Counted from the first letter of the stretch, positions 25,918 through 35,660 are shown. The stretch is DNA of 64,000 nt from Bradyrhizobium jicamae (GCF_018130695.1 NZ_JAFCJX010000001.1:496001-560000); one strand, 5' to 3'. The notes: generated by a model not told the origin, from the letters alone. Numbers and translations: made by a program.

Positions 25918-26928
25918 ATGGCCAGGTTCATCGAACGCCATCCGGCCTGGGCGCTGATCGCGATCGTCGCGATCGCGGTGTTGCTGTGGCTGGTGTTTGC
26001 GATCTGGCCGCCGGGGCTGGAGCAGGCGATCGGCCGCAAGCGAGTGTTCCTCAATGCCGTGTTCAACGGCATCACGCTCGGCGGGCTGTATTTCCTGGTC
26101 GCCAGCGGCTTCACGCTGATCTTCGGGTTGATGCGCAACGTCAACCTGGCGCACGGCTCGCTCTATCTGTTCGGCGGCTATATCGGCTACGCCATCAGCA
26201 CCTGGACCGGCTCGTGGCTCTTGAGCTTTATCGTCGCCTTCATCGGCGTGGCGCTCGTCGGCGTGATCCTGCAGATCGTGGTGTTCCGCCGGATGGAGGG
26301 CCAGGATCTGCGCCAGACCATGGTGACGATCGGCCTGTCGATCGTGTTCGCGGATCTGATGCTCTGGGTGTTCGGCGGCGACTTTTACCAGATCCAGACC
26401 CCGGCCTGGCTGATCGGCCCGATCCAGCTGCCGCTGGTCACCGCGATCAAATCGTCGGGCGAGCCGGTGTATCTGGGATACCCACTGGTGCGGCTGGTGA
26501 TTTTCGCAGCTTCCGTCGTGATCGGCATCGCGATGTGGCTGGCGCTGAACCGGACGCGGGTCGGCATGATCGTGCGCGCCGGCGTCGATGATCGCGACAT
26601 CCTCGCAGCGACCGGCGTGCGCATCCAGCTGGTGTTCGTGCTGGTGTTCGCGCTCGGCGCGGGCCTGGCCGGAATCGCGGGCGTGGTCGGCGGCACCTTC
26701 CAGTCGCTGTCGCCGGGCGAGGATACAAGATTCCTGCTGGCGTCATTGGTGGTCGTGATCGTCGGCGGCATGGGCTCGATCCCGGGCGCTGCGCTCGGCG
26801 CCATCATCATCGGCCTCGCCGAGCAGCTCGGCTCGGTCTACATCCCGACCTACGCCATCGTCGTCACCTTCCTGATCATGGTGCTGGTGCTGGCGCTCCG
26901 CCCGCAGGGCCTGCTCGCGAGGCGATGA
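25918..26928 (+). CDS. branched-chain-type ABC permease (LivH)
   Basis: 336 residues. Eight or so membrane spans; LivH landmarks NGITLGGLYFLVASGFTLIFG and MRNVNLAHGSLYLFGGY, and later GLAGIAGVVGG and VVVIVGGMGSIPGAALGA. The ATG at 25918 is chosen (GGGAGG 12 bases upstream); an ATG at 25888 would add ten polar residues. It stops one base before the livM start. Confidence 0.92.
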   Translation: MARFIERHPAWALIAIVAIAVLLWLVFAIWPPGLEQAIGRKRVFLNAVFNGITLGGLYFLVASGFTLIFGLMRNVNLAHGSLYLFGGYIGYAISTWTGSWLLSFIVAFIGVALVGVILQIVVFRRMEGQDLRQTMVTIGLSIVFADLMLWVFGGDFYQIQTPAWLIGPIQLPLVTAIKSSGEPVYLGYPLVRLVIFAASVVIGIAMWLALNRTRVGMIVRAGVDDRDILAATGVRIQLVFVLVFALGAGLAGIAGVVGGTFQSLSPGEDTRFLLASLVVVIVGGMGSIPGAALGAIIIGLAEQLGSVYIPTYAIVVTFLIMVLVLALRPQGLLARR

Positions 26929-26929
26929 G

Positions 26930-28015
26930 ATGTCGTTGATGCAGGGCACCCAGCTACGCAGCACTCCGCCCACCTCGGCCGCCCGCCGCGCCTTCATCCG
27001 CGCCTGGCCGGAATTCGAGAACCCGGTCGCCTGGTTCGTGGCGCTGATCCTCGTCATCATGCCGCTGATCGCGAACGGATTCTTCCTGATCGAGATCTTC
27101 GGCACCACCCTGATCCTCGGCACCATCGCCCTCAGCCTGATGTTCCTCGCAGGCTACGGCGGCATGGTGAGCCTGATGCAGCTGACCATCGCCGGCTTCT
27201 CGGCCTACATGGTCGCCGTGTTCGGCGTCAGCGCCAACACCAATATCAGCCTCGGCTGGCCGTGGTGGCTGGCAACCCCGATGGCGCTGGCGCTGGCGAC
27301 CGCGTTCGGCACGCTTGGCGGCGCGCTCGCGGTGCGCACCGAAGGCATCTACACCATCATGATCACGCTGGCGATCGGCGCTGCCTTCTACTACTTCACC
27401 AACCAGAACTGGGCGATCTTCGGCGGCCACACCGGCATCAACACCGTCGCCACCCCGCATATCTGGGGCATCGACTGGCGCAACGACGTCGCGTTTTATT
27501 ACGTGGCGCTCGGCGTCGCCGCGATCTGCTACTTCGCGGTCCAGTACGTCTCGCGCGCGCCGTTCGGTCTCGCGCTGCAGGGCGTGCGCGACAATCCGCG
27601 CCGGATGGCCGCGCTCGGCTTCAACGTCAATGCGCATCGCGTCGCGGCCTACGCCTTCGCCTCCTTCATCGCCGCCCTCGGCGGCGTGCTGCAGGTCTGG
27701 AACTACCGGCAGATCTCGCCGGGCTCGGTCAGCGTCAACGCCTGCATCGACATCCTGATCATCGCGGTCGTCGGCGGGATCACGCGGCCGGTCGGCCCCT
27801 ATATCGGCGCCTTCGTGTTCGTGATCCTGCGCACTTTTGCGCTCGATCTGCTGGTCAAATTCGGCCTCGACGGCAACCGTTTTCGTCTCCTGATCGGGCT
27901 CGGCTTCCTCGCCATCGTGTTCTGGTCGTCCGACGGCATGATCGGCCTGTGGGAGCGCTGGCGCCGCCGCAACACCACTGCATCGCCGCGTACACGCAGA
28001 GGCGGCCATGGATAG
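26930..28015 (+). CDS. branched-chain-type ABC permease (LivM)
   Basis: 361 residues with a 45-residue hydrophilic N-terminus, then the LivM core: LSLMFLAGYGGMVSLMQLT, TEGIYTIMITLAIGAAFYY and GVRDNPRRMAALGFNV (cytoplasmic coupling loop). It forms the heteromeric channel with the LivH protein. The 3' end overlaps livG by 8 bases. The Arg-rich tail (RTRRGGHG) comes from that overlap. Confidence 0.92.
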   Translation: MSLMQGTQLRSTPPTSAARRAFIRAWPEFENPVAWFVALILVIMPLIANGFFLIEIFGTTLILGTIALSLMFLAGYGGMVSLMQLTIAGFSAYMVAVFGVSANTNISLGWPWWLATPMALALATAFGTLGGALAVRTEGIYTIMITLAIGAAFYYFTNQNWAIFGGHTGINTVATPHIWGIDWRNDVAFYYVALGVAAICYFAVQYVSRAPFGLALQGVRDNPRRMAALGFNVNAHRVAAYAFASFIAALGGVLQVWNYRQISPGSVSVNACIDILIIAVVGGITRPVGPYIGAFVFVILRTFALDLLVKFGLDGNRFRLLIGLGFLAIVFWSSDGMIGLWERWRRRNTTASPRTRRGGHG

Positions 28016-28790
28016 CGTCGCGCAGCGTCTCTCCGCAGTCGGCGCCGGCGCAGCTTTGGAGCTACGCGGGGTGACGCGGCTGTTCGGCGCGCTCGCAGCG
28101 CTGACCGACATCACCATCACGGTGCGGCCGGGCGAACGGCGCGCGGTGCTCGGCTCCAACGGCGCCGGCAAGACCACGCTGTTCAACTGCATCACCGGCG
28201 ACTTCCCGCCCTCCTCCGGCACGATCCGATTCTTCGGCGAGGACATCACCCACTTTCCACCTTACGAGCGGATCCGCCGCGGCCTGCGCCGCACCTACCA
28301 GATTTCGGCACTGTTCCCCGGCCTCACCGTGCATGACAACGTTTACCTCGCCTGCCGCGGCGTCTCGCGCGGACGCTTCTCGTTCCTGCGGCCGGGACAG
28401 AACGACGCGCTGATGCACGCCACCGAAACGCTGGTGCAGGCGGTGCATCTCACATCGGTGAAGGACCAGCGCGTCGCCGAGCTCGCCCATGGCCAGCAGC
28501 GCCAGCTCGAGATCGCGCTTGCGCTCGCCGGTGCGCCGCGATTCATCCTGTTCGACGAGCCCGCCGCAGGCCTGTCGCCGACCGAGCGGCGCGAGCTGAT
28601 CGAGATCCTGACTTCGCTGCCGGCGCATATCGGCTACATCATTATCGAGCACGACATGGACGTCGCGCTGCGCGTCGTCGAGAGCGTGACGATGATGCAC
28701 AACGGCCGCATCTTCAAGGAAGGCTTGCCGCGCGACATCGAGTCCGATCCCGAGGTGCAGGAACTTTATCTCGGAGGCGGCCATGGCTGA
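28008..28790 (+). CDS. ABC transporter ATP-binding protein (LivG)
   Basis: 260 residues. Walker A GSNGAGKTT (about 49-57), a degenerate signature LAHGQQRQLEIALALA in place of LSGGQ, which is usual for LivG, and Walker B FILFDEPAAGLSP. It energises LivH/LivM together with the LivF domain of the next protein. It overlaps both neighbours by 8 bases, so expression is coupled. Confidence 0.93.
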   Translation: MDSVAQRLSAVGAGAALELRGVTRLFGALAALTDITITVRPGERRAVLGSNGAGKTTLFNCITGDFPPSSGTIRFFGEDITHFPPYERIRRGLRRTYQISALFPGLTVHDNVYLACRGVSRGRFSFLRPGQNDALMHATETLVQAVHLTSVKDQRVAELAHGQQRQLEIALALAGAPRFILFDEPAAGLSPTERRELIEILTSLPAHIGYIIIEHDMDVALRVVESVTMMHNGRIFKEGLPRDIESDPEVQELYLGGGHG

Positions 28791-30993
28791 CCGCCGCAGC
28801 GCGCCCGCCCTCGAGGTGAAAGGCCTCGACGTCTATTATGGCCATTCGCACGCGCTGCAGGGCGTCGACCTCACGCTCGATAGCGGCGTGTTCTCGGTGG
28901 TCGGCCGCAATGGCATGGGCAAGACCACGCTGTGCAAGACCATCATGGGCCTGGTCCGCGCCAGCGGCGGCTCGGTGCGGATCCGCGGCGAGGACGTCAC
29001 GCAGCAGAGCCCGGCCCGCATCGCGCGACTTGGCGTCGGCTATGTGCCGCAAGGCCGCCGCCTGTGGCGCTCGCTCACCGTCGACGAACACCTCGCGCTC
29101 GCCGCCGGGCTGCGGCGCGGTCCCTGGACCGTCGAGCGCGTCTACGACACGTTTCCGCGCCTTGCCGAACGCAAGGGCCATGGCGGCAGCCAGCTCTCCG
29201 GCGGCGAGCAGCAGATGCTGGCCATCTCGCGCGCGCTGCTGACCAATCCGCAGCTGCTGATCATGGACGAGCCGACCGAGGGTCTCGCGCCCGTCATCGT
29301 CGCCCAGGTCGAGGAGATGCTGGTCCGGCTCGGCGACGACGGCGACATGTCGGTGCTGGTGATCGAGCAGAACATCGGCGTCGCCACTGCGATCTCGCGC
29401 AACGTCGCGATCATGGTCAACGGCCGGATCAACCGCATCATCGATTCCGCGCGGCTATCCGCCGACCGCGATCTGCAGCAACGCCTCCTCGGCGTCGGCA
29501 TGCATGGCGATCTCGATGCCGATGTTGAGGCCGGCCCGGCAAAGGCGACGTCCGACGCCGCGCCTCAGCCCGCGCGCAAGGGACCGGTCCGCATCTATGT
29601 CTCCAATCCCGTGCTGCCGACACGCTGGTCACAACCGGTGCCAATCGCGCGCATCGAAGCCGCTGCCCGCACGCAATCGGCGGGCGTGACGCGGCTCGAA
29701 GAGGCCCCGCGGGCACGGCGCGAGCAGGCCGTGACACAAACGTCCGGGCCACCGGTCGTGCTGGTCGTCGGCACGCTCGACACCAAAGGCGCAGAACTGC
29801 GCTACATCCGCGACATCATTGTCGAGAGCGGCCTGCGCGCCCGTCTCGTCGACGTCTCCACCAGCGGCAAGGCTGCGACCTGCGACGTCACGGCGCAGGA
29901 GATCGCACTCAATCACGGCCGTGGCGGCTCCGGCGTATTTGGTTCCGACCGCGGTGCATCGGTGGCTGCGATGGCTGACGCATTCGAGCGATGGCTGCGG
30001 CGCCAGGGCAATGTCGCCGGGATCATCTCGGCAGGCGGCTCAGGCGGCGCCTCGCTGGTTGCGCCCGCCATGCGCGCCCTTCCCGTCGGCGTGCCCAAGA
30101 TCATCATCTCCTCCGTTGCCTCGGGCGATATCGGCCCTTACGTCGGCCCGGCCGACATCATGATGATGTATTCGGTCACCGACGTGCAGGGCCTCAACTC
30201 GATCTCCCGCGCGGTGCTCGCCAACGGTGCGAACGCGCTGGCTGGCATGATCAAGGCACGGCTTGACGAGCGCGCGACCAGGCAACGCGAGGCGGCGAGC
30301 AACCTGCCCGCGATCGGCATCACCATGTTCGGCGTGACGACGCCGGCGGTGCAGAAGATCGCCGCTGAGCTGCGCGAAGATGTCGAGTGCCTGGTGTTCC
30401 ACGCCACCGGCGTCGGCGGACGCTCGATGGAGAAGCTGGTGGATTCCGGCCAGCTTGCCGGCGTCATCGACCTCACCACGACAGAGGTCTGCGACCTCCT
30501 GATGGGCGGCGTGTTTCCGGCGACCGATGATCGCTTCGGCGCAGTCGTTCGCAGCCGCGTGCCCTATGTCGGGTCGGTCGGCGCGCTCGACATGGTGAAC
30601 TTCGGCGCGCCCGACACCATCCCCGAGCGCTATCGCAACCGAAAATTCCACGTCCACAATCCGCAGGTCACGTTGATGCGGACCACGCCGGAGGAGAACG
30701 AGCGGATCGGCCGCTGGATCGGCGAAAAGCTGAACCAGATGGACGGGCCGGTGCGATTTGTCCTGCCCGAAGGTGGCGTCTCCGCGCTCGATGCGCCCGG
30801 CCAGCCGTTCTGGGATCCGGATGCCGACGCCGCGCTGTTCCGTTCGCTGGAGCACACGGTGCGCGCGACCAGCAACCGCCAGATCATTCGCGTCAAGCGC
30901 AACATCAACGATCCCGAGTTCACCGCCGCCATCGTCAGCGCGTTCCGTCCCCTGCTCGGACGCGCCGGCGGACGGCGGAGAGTGGCGAGGTGA
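28783..30993 (+). CDS. LivF ATPase fused to UPF0261/Tm-1-like ATP-binding domain
   Basis: 736 residues in two parts. Residues 1-240 are a complete LivF ATPase: Walker A GRNGMGKTT (41-49), signature LSGGEQQ and Walker B LLIMDEPTEGLAP. A linker of about 80 residues follows. Residues about 323-730 are a UPF0261/Tm-1-like domain, opening VVLVVGTLDTKGAELRYIRD, with GGSGGASLVAPAMRALPVG, ATGVGGRSMEKLVDSGQLAGV and a late LPEGGVSALD. In most genomes these are separate proteins. The next gene encodes the TIM-barrel partner that plant Tm-1 carries in the same chain. No frameshift is visible at the junction. The biochemical role of UPF0261 here is unknown. Confidence 0.92.
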   Translation: MADRRSAPALEVKGLDVYYGHSHALQGVDLTLDSGVFSVVGRNGMGKTTLCKTIMGLVRASGGSVRIRGEDVTQQSPARIARLGVGYVPQGRRLWRSLTVDEHLALAAGLRRGPWTVERVYDTFPRLAERKGHGGSQLSGGEQQMLAISRALLTNPQLLIMDEPTEGLAPVIVAQVEEMLVRLGDDGDMSVLVIEQNIGVATAISRNVAIMVNGRINRIIDSARLSADRDLQQRLLGVGMHGDLDADVEAGPAKATSDAAPQPARKGPVRIYVSNPVLPTRWSQPVPIARIEAAARTQSAGVTRLEEAPRARREQAVTQTSGPPVVLVVGTLDTKGAELRYIRDIIVESGLRARLVDVSTSGKAATCDVTAQEIALNHGRGGSGVFGSDRGASVAAMADAFERWLRRQGNVAGIISAGGSGGASLVAPAMRALPVGVPKIIISSVASGDIGPYVGPADIMMMYSVTDVQGLNSISRAVLANGANALAGMIKARLDERATRQREAASNLPAIGITMFGVTTPAVQKIAAELREDVECLVFHATGVGGRSMEKLVDSGQLAGVIDLTTTEVCDLLMGGVFPATDDRFGAVVRSRVPYVGSVGALDMVNFGAPDTIPERYRNRKFHVHNPQVTLMRTTPEENERIGRWIGEKLNQMDGPVRFVLPEGGVSALDAPGQPFWDPDADAALFRSLEHTVRATSNRQIIRVKRNINDPEFTAAIVSAFRPLLGRAGGRRRVAR

Positions 30994-30996
30994 CCC

Positions 30997-31830
30997 ATGC
31001 CCAGGTTTGAACGCGCGGTGTTGTTGAAGAAGTTTCGCGACATGGTCGCGCGTGGCGAGCCGATCGTCGGCGGCGGCGCCGGCACCGGGCTGTCGGCGAA
31101 ATGCGAAGAGGCCGGCGGCGTCGATCTGATCGTGATCTACAATTCCGGCCGCTACCGCATGGCCGGCCGCGGCTCGCTCGCAGGCCTGATGCCCTATGGC
31201 GATGCCAATGCGATCGTGGTCGAGATGGCCGGCGAAGTGCTGCCGGTCGTGACCAAAACGCCCGTGCTCGCCGGCGTCAACGGCACCGATCCGTTCCGCG
31301 ACATGGACGTGTTCCTCGATCAGCTCAAGGCACTCGGCTTCGCCGGCGTGCAGAACTTTCCGACCGTCGGCCTGATCGACGGCACCTTCCGCGCCAATCT
31401 CGAAGAGACCGGCATGTCCTATGCGCTGGAGATCGACATGATCGCGCGTGCCCATGACAAGGACATGCTGACGACGCCTTACGTGTTCAGCGAACAGGAG
31501 GCCGCCGCGATGGCGATCGCCGGCGCCGACATCATCGTCTGCCATATGGGCCTGACCACAGGCGGCACGATCGGCGCGCAGACCGCGCCCAAGCTCGCTG
31601 ACTGCCCTGCCCGCATCGAGGCCTGGGCGGACGCGGCGCTCAGCATCAATCCGAACATCCTGGTGCTCGCGCATGGCGGTCCGATCGCGGACCCCGCGGA
31701 TGCCGATTTCATCATGAAGAAAACGCGCAACTGCCACGGCTTCTACGGCGCCTCCTCGATGGAGCGCCTGCCAGTGGAGCGTGCGCTGACGGATCAGGTT
31801 CGCAAATTCAAGGCGATCGGCGCGCGTTAG
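30997..31830 (+). CDS. TIM-barrel protein of the Tm-1 C-terminal/PEP-hydrolase-like family
   Basis: 277 residues, starting 3 bases after the fusion gene. Landmarks: [22 protein letters not shown] at the N-terminus, [21 protein letters not shown], a central [13 protein letters not shown] and [14 protein letters not shown] followed by [13 protein letters not shown]. These mark the phosphoenolpyruvate-hydrolase-like TIM barrel (PF09370) that forms the C-terminal half of plant Tm-1. UPF0261 and this barrel commonly co-occur in bacteria, so the two products probably act together. The reaction is not known. Confidence 0.88.
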   Translation: MPRFERAVLLKKFRDMVARGEPIVGGGAGTGLSAKCEEAGGVDLIVIYNSGRYRMAGRGSLAGLMPYGDANAIVVEMAGEVLPVVTKTPVLAGVNGTDPFRDMDVFLDQLKALGFAGVQNFPTVGLIDGTFRANLEETGMSYALEIDMIARAHDKDMLTTPYVFSEQEAAAMAIAGADIIVCHMGLTTGGTIGAQTAPKLADCPARIEAWADAALSINPNILVLAHGGPIADPADADFIMKKTRNCHGFYGASSMERLPVERALTDQVRKFKAIGAR

Positions 31831-31855
31831 CGCGCCGTGACCAAGGGAGGAAGAG

Positions 31856-34753
31856 ATGTCGGGGATGCTGGTCGGTGAATTGATCCTCTGGCTCATCGTC
31901 GCAATCGTCGCGATCGTCATCATCGTATACGTCGTGAACTGGCTGTATCACCGCTCGTCGAAGGAAGTGTCCTTCGTCCGGACCGGCTTCCTCGGCGAAC
32001 GCGTGGTGATCAACGGCGGCGCCTTCGTGCTGCCGTTCATCCACGACTACACGCCAGTGAACATGAACGTGCTGCCGATGGGGATCACCCGCTCCCGGCA
32101 GGACGCCGTGATCACCCGCGACCGGATGCGCGTCGACGTCGAGGCCGATTTCTACGTCCGCGTTCAGCCGATCCGCGAAGCCGTCTCGATCGCCGCCGCC
32201 ACCCTCGGCCGCCGCACCATGGAGCCCGAGCAGTTGCACACCCTGCTCTCCGGCAAGTTCATCTCCGCGATCCGCTCGGTCGCCGCCGAAATGACCATGG
32301 AGCAGATGCACGAGCAGCGCGGCGAATATGTCGCACGCGTCAAGGCCAACGCCGCCGAGGCGCTGGCGCAGAACGGCCTCGAGCTGGAATCGGTCGCGAT
32401 CACGGATCTGGACCAGACCGACCTCGAATTCTTCAACCCCTCGAACCGCTTCGACGCCGAAGGTCTGACGCGCCTGATGGAGGATATCGAGGCCAAGCGG
32501 AAGCTGCGCAACGACATCGAGCAGGACTCGATGATCAAGATCCGCACCCGCAACCTCGAAGCCGAGCGGCAGGCGCTGGAGATCGAGCGCGAGAGCGAAA
32601 CCGCGCGCCTGGAGCAGGAACGCGACATCGAGATGCGCCGCGCGCTACAGCGCACCGAGGTCGCTCGCGAGCGCGCGTTGCGCGAGACCGAGGCCGAGCA
32701 GGCCCAGATCACCGCGCGCGAAGCGATCGAGAAGGCCCGCATCTCCAATGAGCAGGCCATCACCGAGGCCCGCATCGCCTCCGAGCGTGAGACGCGGCAG
32801 AAGGAGATTGAGCGGACGCGCGTGGTCGAGGAGAAAGAGTTGCTGGCCCGCGAGGAGATCGAGAAAGCGCGGATCGCCAATCAGCGATCGATCGACACCA
32901 CGCGCATTGCCTCCGAGCGCGAGGTCCGCCAGCGCGAGATCGAGCGCATGCGCACGGTGGAGGAAGCCGAGATTTCTGCCCGCGAGGCGGTCGAGAAGGC
33001 GCGCATCCAGCAGGATCGCGTCGTCACCGACGCCCGCATCGCCAACGAGGAAGAGACCCGCCGGCGCGAGATCGAGCGCACCCGCGCGGTCGAGGAAGCC
33101 GAGATCGCCGCGCGCGAGGCGACCGAGAAGGCGCGCATCAGCCAGACCATGACCGTCAACGTCGAGCGCATCACTTCCGACGAGCGCACCCGCGCGCTGG
33201 AAATCCAGCAGGTCCGCACCATCCAGGAGGCCGAGATCGAGGCGCAGAAGGCGGTCGAGGCCGCCCGCATCGTGCGCGAGAAGACGCTGGCCGCCGAGCG
33301 GATCAGCGCCGACCACTCCACCCGCAAGCTGGAGATCGATCGCAACCAGGCGATCGAGATCGCCGGCATTTCCGCGCGCGAGGCCACCGAAGCCTCGCGT
33401 ATCGCGCAGGAAGAGCGGGTCCGGGCGCTGGAGATCGCGCGCAATCGTACGGTCGAGGAAGCCGATATCGCCTCGCGCGAGGCGATTGAGGCCGCCCGCA
33501 TCACCCAGGAGAAGACGGTCGCCGCCCAGCGCATCCGCGCCGAGAAGGAAACCCGGAGTCTCGAGATCGAGCGCACCGAGGCCGTGGAAGCCGCCGACCT
33601 CAAGCGACGCGACGCGATCGAGCGGCAGCGTATCGATGTCGAGCTCGCGCTGGAGAGCGAGCGGATCGCCTCCTCCCGCACCCGCGAGGTGCTCAACATC
33701 GACCAGAAGAAGACGATCGAGCTGGCCGACGAGGAACGCGTCATCGCGCTCGCCGCCAAGCGCGCGGCGCGGATCGACGCCGACCGGCAGGTCAAGCAGG
33801 CCGAGATCGTCGCCCGCAAGGATGTCGAGACCACGGACGTCTCACGCGAACAGGCGCTGGAAGCCGCCCGGATCGAGCGCCGCCGCGCCATCGAGCAGCT
33901 CGAGGTCGCCCGTACGCAATCGTTGCAAGAGGCCGAGATCGTCGCCCGCGAGGAAGTCGAGCGCGCGCGTATTGCTTCGGACCGTGGCCTCGACGAAGCC
34001 CGGATCGGCCGCGAGCGCGATCTGCGCAAGCTGGAGGTCAACCGCGAGAAGGACGTCGAGACGGCGCTGATGGAGAAGGCCATCGCGCTCTATCAGAAAT
34101 CGCTGGAAGAATCCGCCGCCAAGGTCAGCGCGGAAGATGCCCGCGTCCGCGCCACGGAAGCTGCCGAGCGCGTGATTACCGCCCGTGAAAGCGAGATCGC
34201 AAAGCGGCGCAAGACGGTCGAGGTGCTGATCGCCGAGAAGCAAGCCGAGGAGACAAGGATCGCGGCGGAGGCCGAGCGGGTCCGCGCCGCGGTCGAGGCC
34301 GAGGCGCAGCGGCTGCTCAACGAGGCCGAGAACGTGCTCACCGACCAGGCCCGCTACTCGCTGTTCCGCCGCAAGCTGCTGGACCGAATCGAGGGCATCG
34401 TGCGCGAGAGCGTCAAGCCGATGGAGAAGATCGAGGGCATCCGCATCCTCCAGGTCGACGGCCTCAACGGCAATGGCGGGGGTGGCGGCAGCGGCCGCAG
34501 CGCCACCGACGAGGTGATCGATTCTGCCCTGCGCTACCGCGTGCAGGCGCCGCTGATCGACTCAATCCTGTCGGATATCGGCGTCGAAGGCGGCAGCCTC
34601 GCAAAAATGCCCGGCCTGATCCGCGAGGCCCGCGACATGCAGGGCATCAAGGATTCCACCCGCAAGAGCGGCGGTGGCGGCGAGAAACCCGCGGCCTCGC
34701 CGGAAGGCTCCGCCGAGCCGCGGCCGGAACGCACGCCGCGCAAGAAGGACTAA
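31856..34753 (+). CDS. SPFH/flotillin-like membrane protein with very long hendecad coiled coil
   Basis: 965 residues. One N-terminal membrane span (about 8-28), an SPFH/Band-7 domain (about 35-210), then an enormous charged helix. From residue 286 a 44-residue unit repeats: units at 286, 330, 374, 418, 462, a shortened 33-residue unit at 506, then 539 and 583. Hydrophobic residues recur at 5/6-residue spacing, so each unit is four 11-residue hendecads and the short one is three. Related but irregular repeats continue to about 780. The C-terminus has a Gly-rich hinge (NGNGGGGGSG) and a charged tail. Flotillins are usually 450-700 residues. It likely forms a membrane scaffold; position within a catabolic operon is unusual. 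Confidence 0.9.
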   Translation: MSGMLVGELILWLIVAIVAIVIIVYVVNWLYHRSSKEVSFVRTGFLGERVVINGGAFVLPFIHDYTPVNMNVLPMGITRSRQDAVITRDRMRVDVEADFYVRVQPIREAVSIAAATLGRRTMEPEQLHTLLSGKFISAIRSVAAEMTMEQMHEQRGEYVARVKANAAEALAQNGLELESVAITDLDQTDLEFFNPSNRFDAEGLTRLMEDIEAKRKLRNDIEQDSMIKIRTRNLEAERQALEIERESETARLEQERDIEMRRALQRTEVARERALRETEAEQAQITAREAIEKARISNEQAITEARIASERETRQKEIERTRVVEEKELLAREEIEKARIANQRSIDTTRIASEREVRQREIERMRTVEEAEISAREAVEKARIQQDRVVTDARIANEEETRRREIERTRAVEEAEIAAREATEKARISQTMTVNVERITSDERTRALEIQQVRTIQEAEIEAQKAVEAARIVREKTLAAERISADHSTRKLEIDRNQAIEIAGISAREATEASRIAQEERVRALEIARNRTVEEADIASREAIEAARITQEKTVAAQRIRAEKETRSLEIERTEAVEAADLKRRDAIERQRIDVELALESERIASSRTREVLNIDQKKTIELADEERVIALAAKRAARIDADRQVKQAEIVARKDVETTDVSREQALEAARIERRRAIEQLEVARTQSLQEAEIVAREEVERARIASDRGLDEARIGRERDLRKLEVNREKDVETALMEKAIALYQKSLEESAAKVSAEDARVRATEAAERVITARESEIAKRRKTVEVLIAEKQAEETRIAAEAERVRAAVEAEAQRLLNEAENVLTDQARYSLFRRKLLDRIEGIVRESVKPMEKIEGIRILQVDGLNGNGGGGGSGRSATDEVIDSALRYRVQAPLIDSILSDIGVEGGSLAKMPGLIREARDMQGIKDSTRKSGGGGEKPAASPEGSAEPRPERTPRKKD

Positions 34754-34762
34754 GAGCGCACC

Positions 34763-35200
34763 ATGGCCAGGGTTTACGTCTCAACTGTCGTGAATGCGCG
34801 CAACGACCGCGTCTGGGCCCGCGTGCGCGATTTCAACGGGCTGCCGAACTGGCATCCCGCGATCGCCGAAAGCCGCATCGAGGGCGGCGAGCCCTCCGAC
34901 AAGATCGGTTGCGTCAGGGATTTTCGCCTGCGCAACGGCGACCGCATCCGCGAAAAGCTGCTCGGGCTGTCCGACTACGACATGTTTTGCACCTACTCGA
35001 TCCTGGAATCGCCAATGGGAGTCGAAAACTATGTCGCGACGCTCCGGCTGACGCCGGTCACCGACGGCGACCAGACCTTTATGGAATGGACTGCAGAATT
35101 CGACTGCGCGCCGGAACGCGAAACGGAGCTGGTCAACAACATCGGTGGCGGCGTGTTTCAGGGCGGCTTCGACGCGCTGAAACGGGCTTTTGGAGGCTAG
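34763..35200 (+). CDS. SRPBCC (START-like/polyketide-cyclase) family protein, copy 1
   Basis: 145 residues, helix-grip fold pattern: VWARVRDFNGLPNWHPAI near the N-terminus, SDKIGCVRDFRL and VTDGDQTFMEWTAEFDC. It is a clear paralogue of the next gene (shared RDFNG, WHPA, DKIGCVR, LPVTDGD-type segments). Proteins of this fold bind hydrophobic ligands; CoxG, which accompanies molybdenum hydroxylases, is of the same superfamily. It follows the SPFH gene by 9 bases. Confidence 0.88.
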   Translation: MARVYVSTVVNARNDRVWARVRDFNGLPNWHPAIAESRIEGGEPSDKIGCVRDFRLRNGDRIREKLLGLSDYDMFCTYSILESPMGVENYVATLRLTPVTDGDQTFMEWTAEFDCAPERETELVNNIGGGVFQGGFDALKRAFGG

Positions 35201-35202
35201 CC

Positions 35203-35646
35203 GTGCCGCATATCGTCAAGAGCACGATCCTGGACGCATCCACGGATGCGGTGTGGAATGTGCTGCGCGATTTCAACGGCCATGACCGCTGGCACCCGGC
35301 TGTCGCGACCAGCGCGATCGAGCGCGCGCAATCCGCCGACAAGATCGGCTGCGTCAGGCGGTTCAAGCTGAAGGACGGTCCGGAGCTACGCGAGCAGTTG
35401 CTGGCGCTGTCCGACCTCGAGCAATCCTTTAGCTACTGCCTGCTCGATACGCCGATCCCGATGTTCAACTATGTCGCGCATGTGCGCCTGCTGCCGGTCA
35501 CCGACGGCGACCGCACCTTCTGGCACTGGGAGTCGCGCTTCACGACCAGGCCGGAAGATCGCGACAGCATCACGCAGATGGTTTCCGAAGACATCTATCA
35601 AGCCGGATTTGAAGCCATTCGCCGGCATCTCAAGGAGGCCGCGTAA
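35203..35646 (+). CDS. SRPBCC (START-like) family protein, copy 2
   Basis: 147 residues from GTG at 35203, with GGAGG 6 bases upstream inside the end of the previous gene. Segments VLRDFNGHDRWHPAVATS, DKIGCVRRFKL and LPVTDGDRTFWHWESRF mirror copy 1, so it is a tandem duplicate that has diverged. Pairing of two copies suggests a heterodimer or two ligands. Possible chaperone or anchor for the hydroxylase encoded next (inference from CoxG). Confidence 0.87.
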   Translation: MPHIVKSTILDASTDAVWNVLRDFNGHDRWHPAVATSAIERAQSADKIGCVRRFKLKDGPELREQLLALSDLEQSFSYCLLDTPIPMFNYVAHVRLLPVTDGDRTFWHWESRFTTRPEDRDSITQMVSEDIYQAGFEAIRRHLKEAA

Positions 35647-35660
35647 CCGCGGAAAGATCC

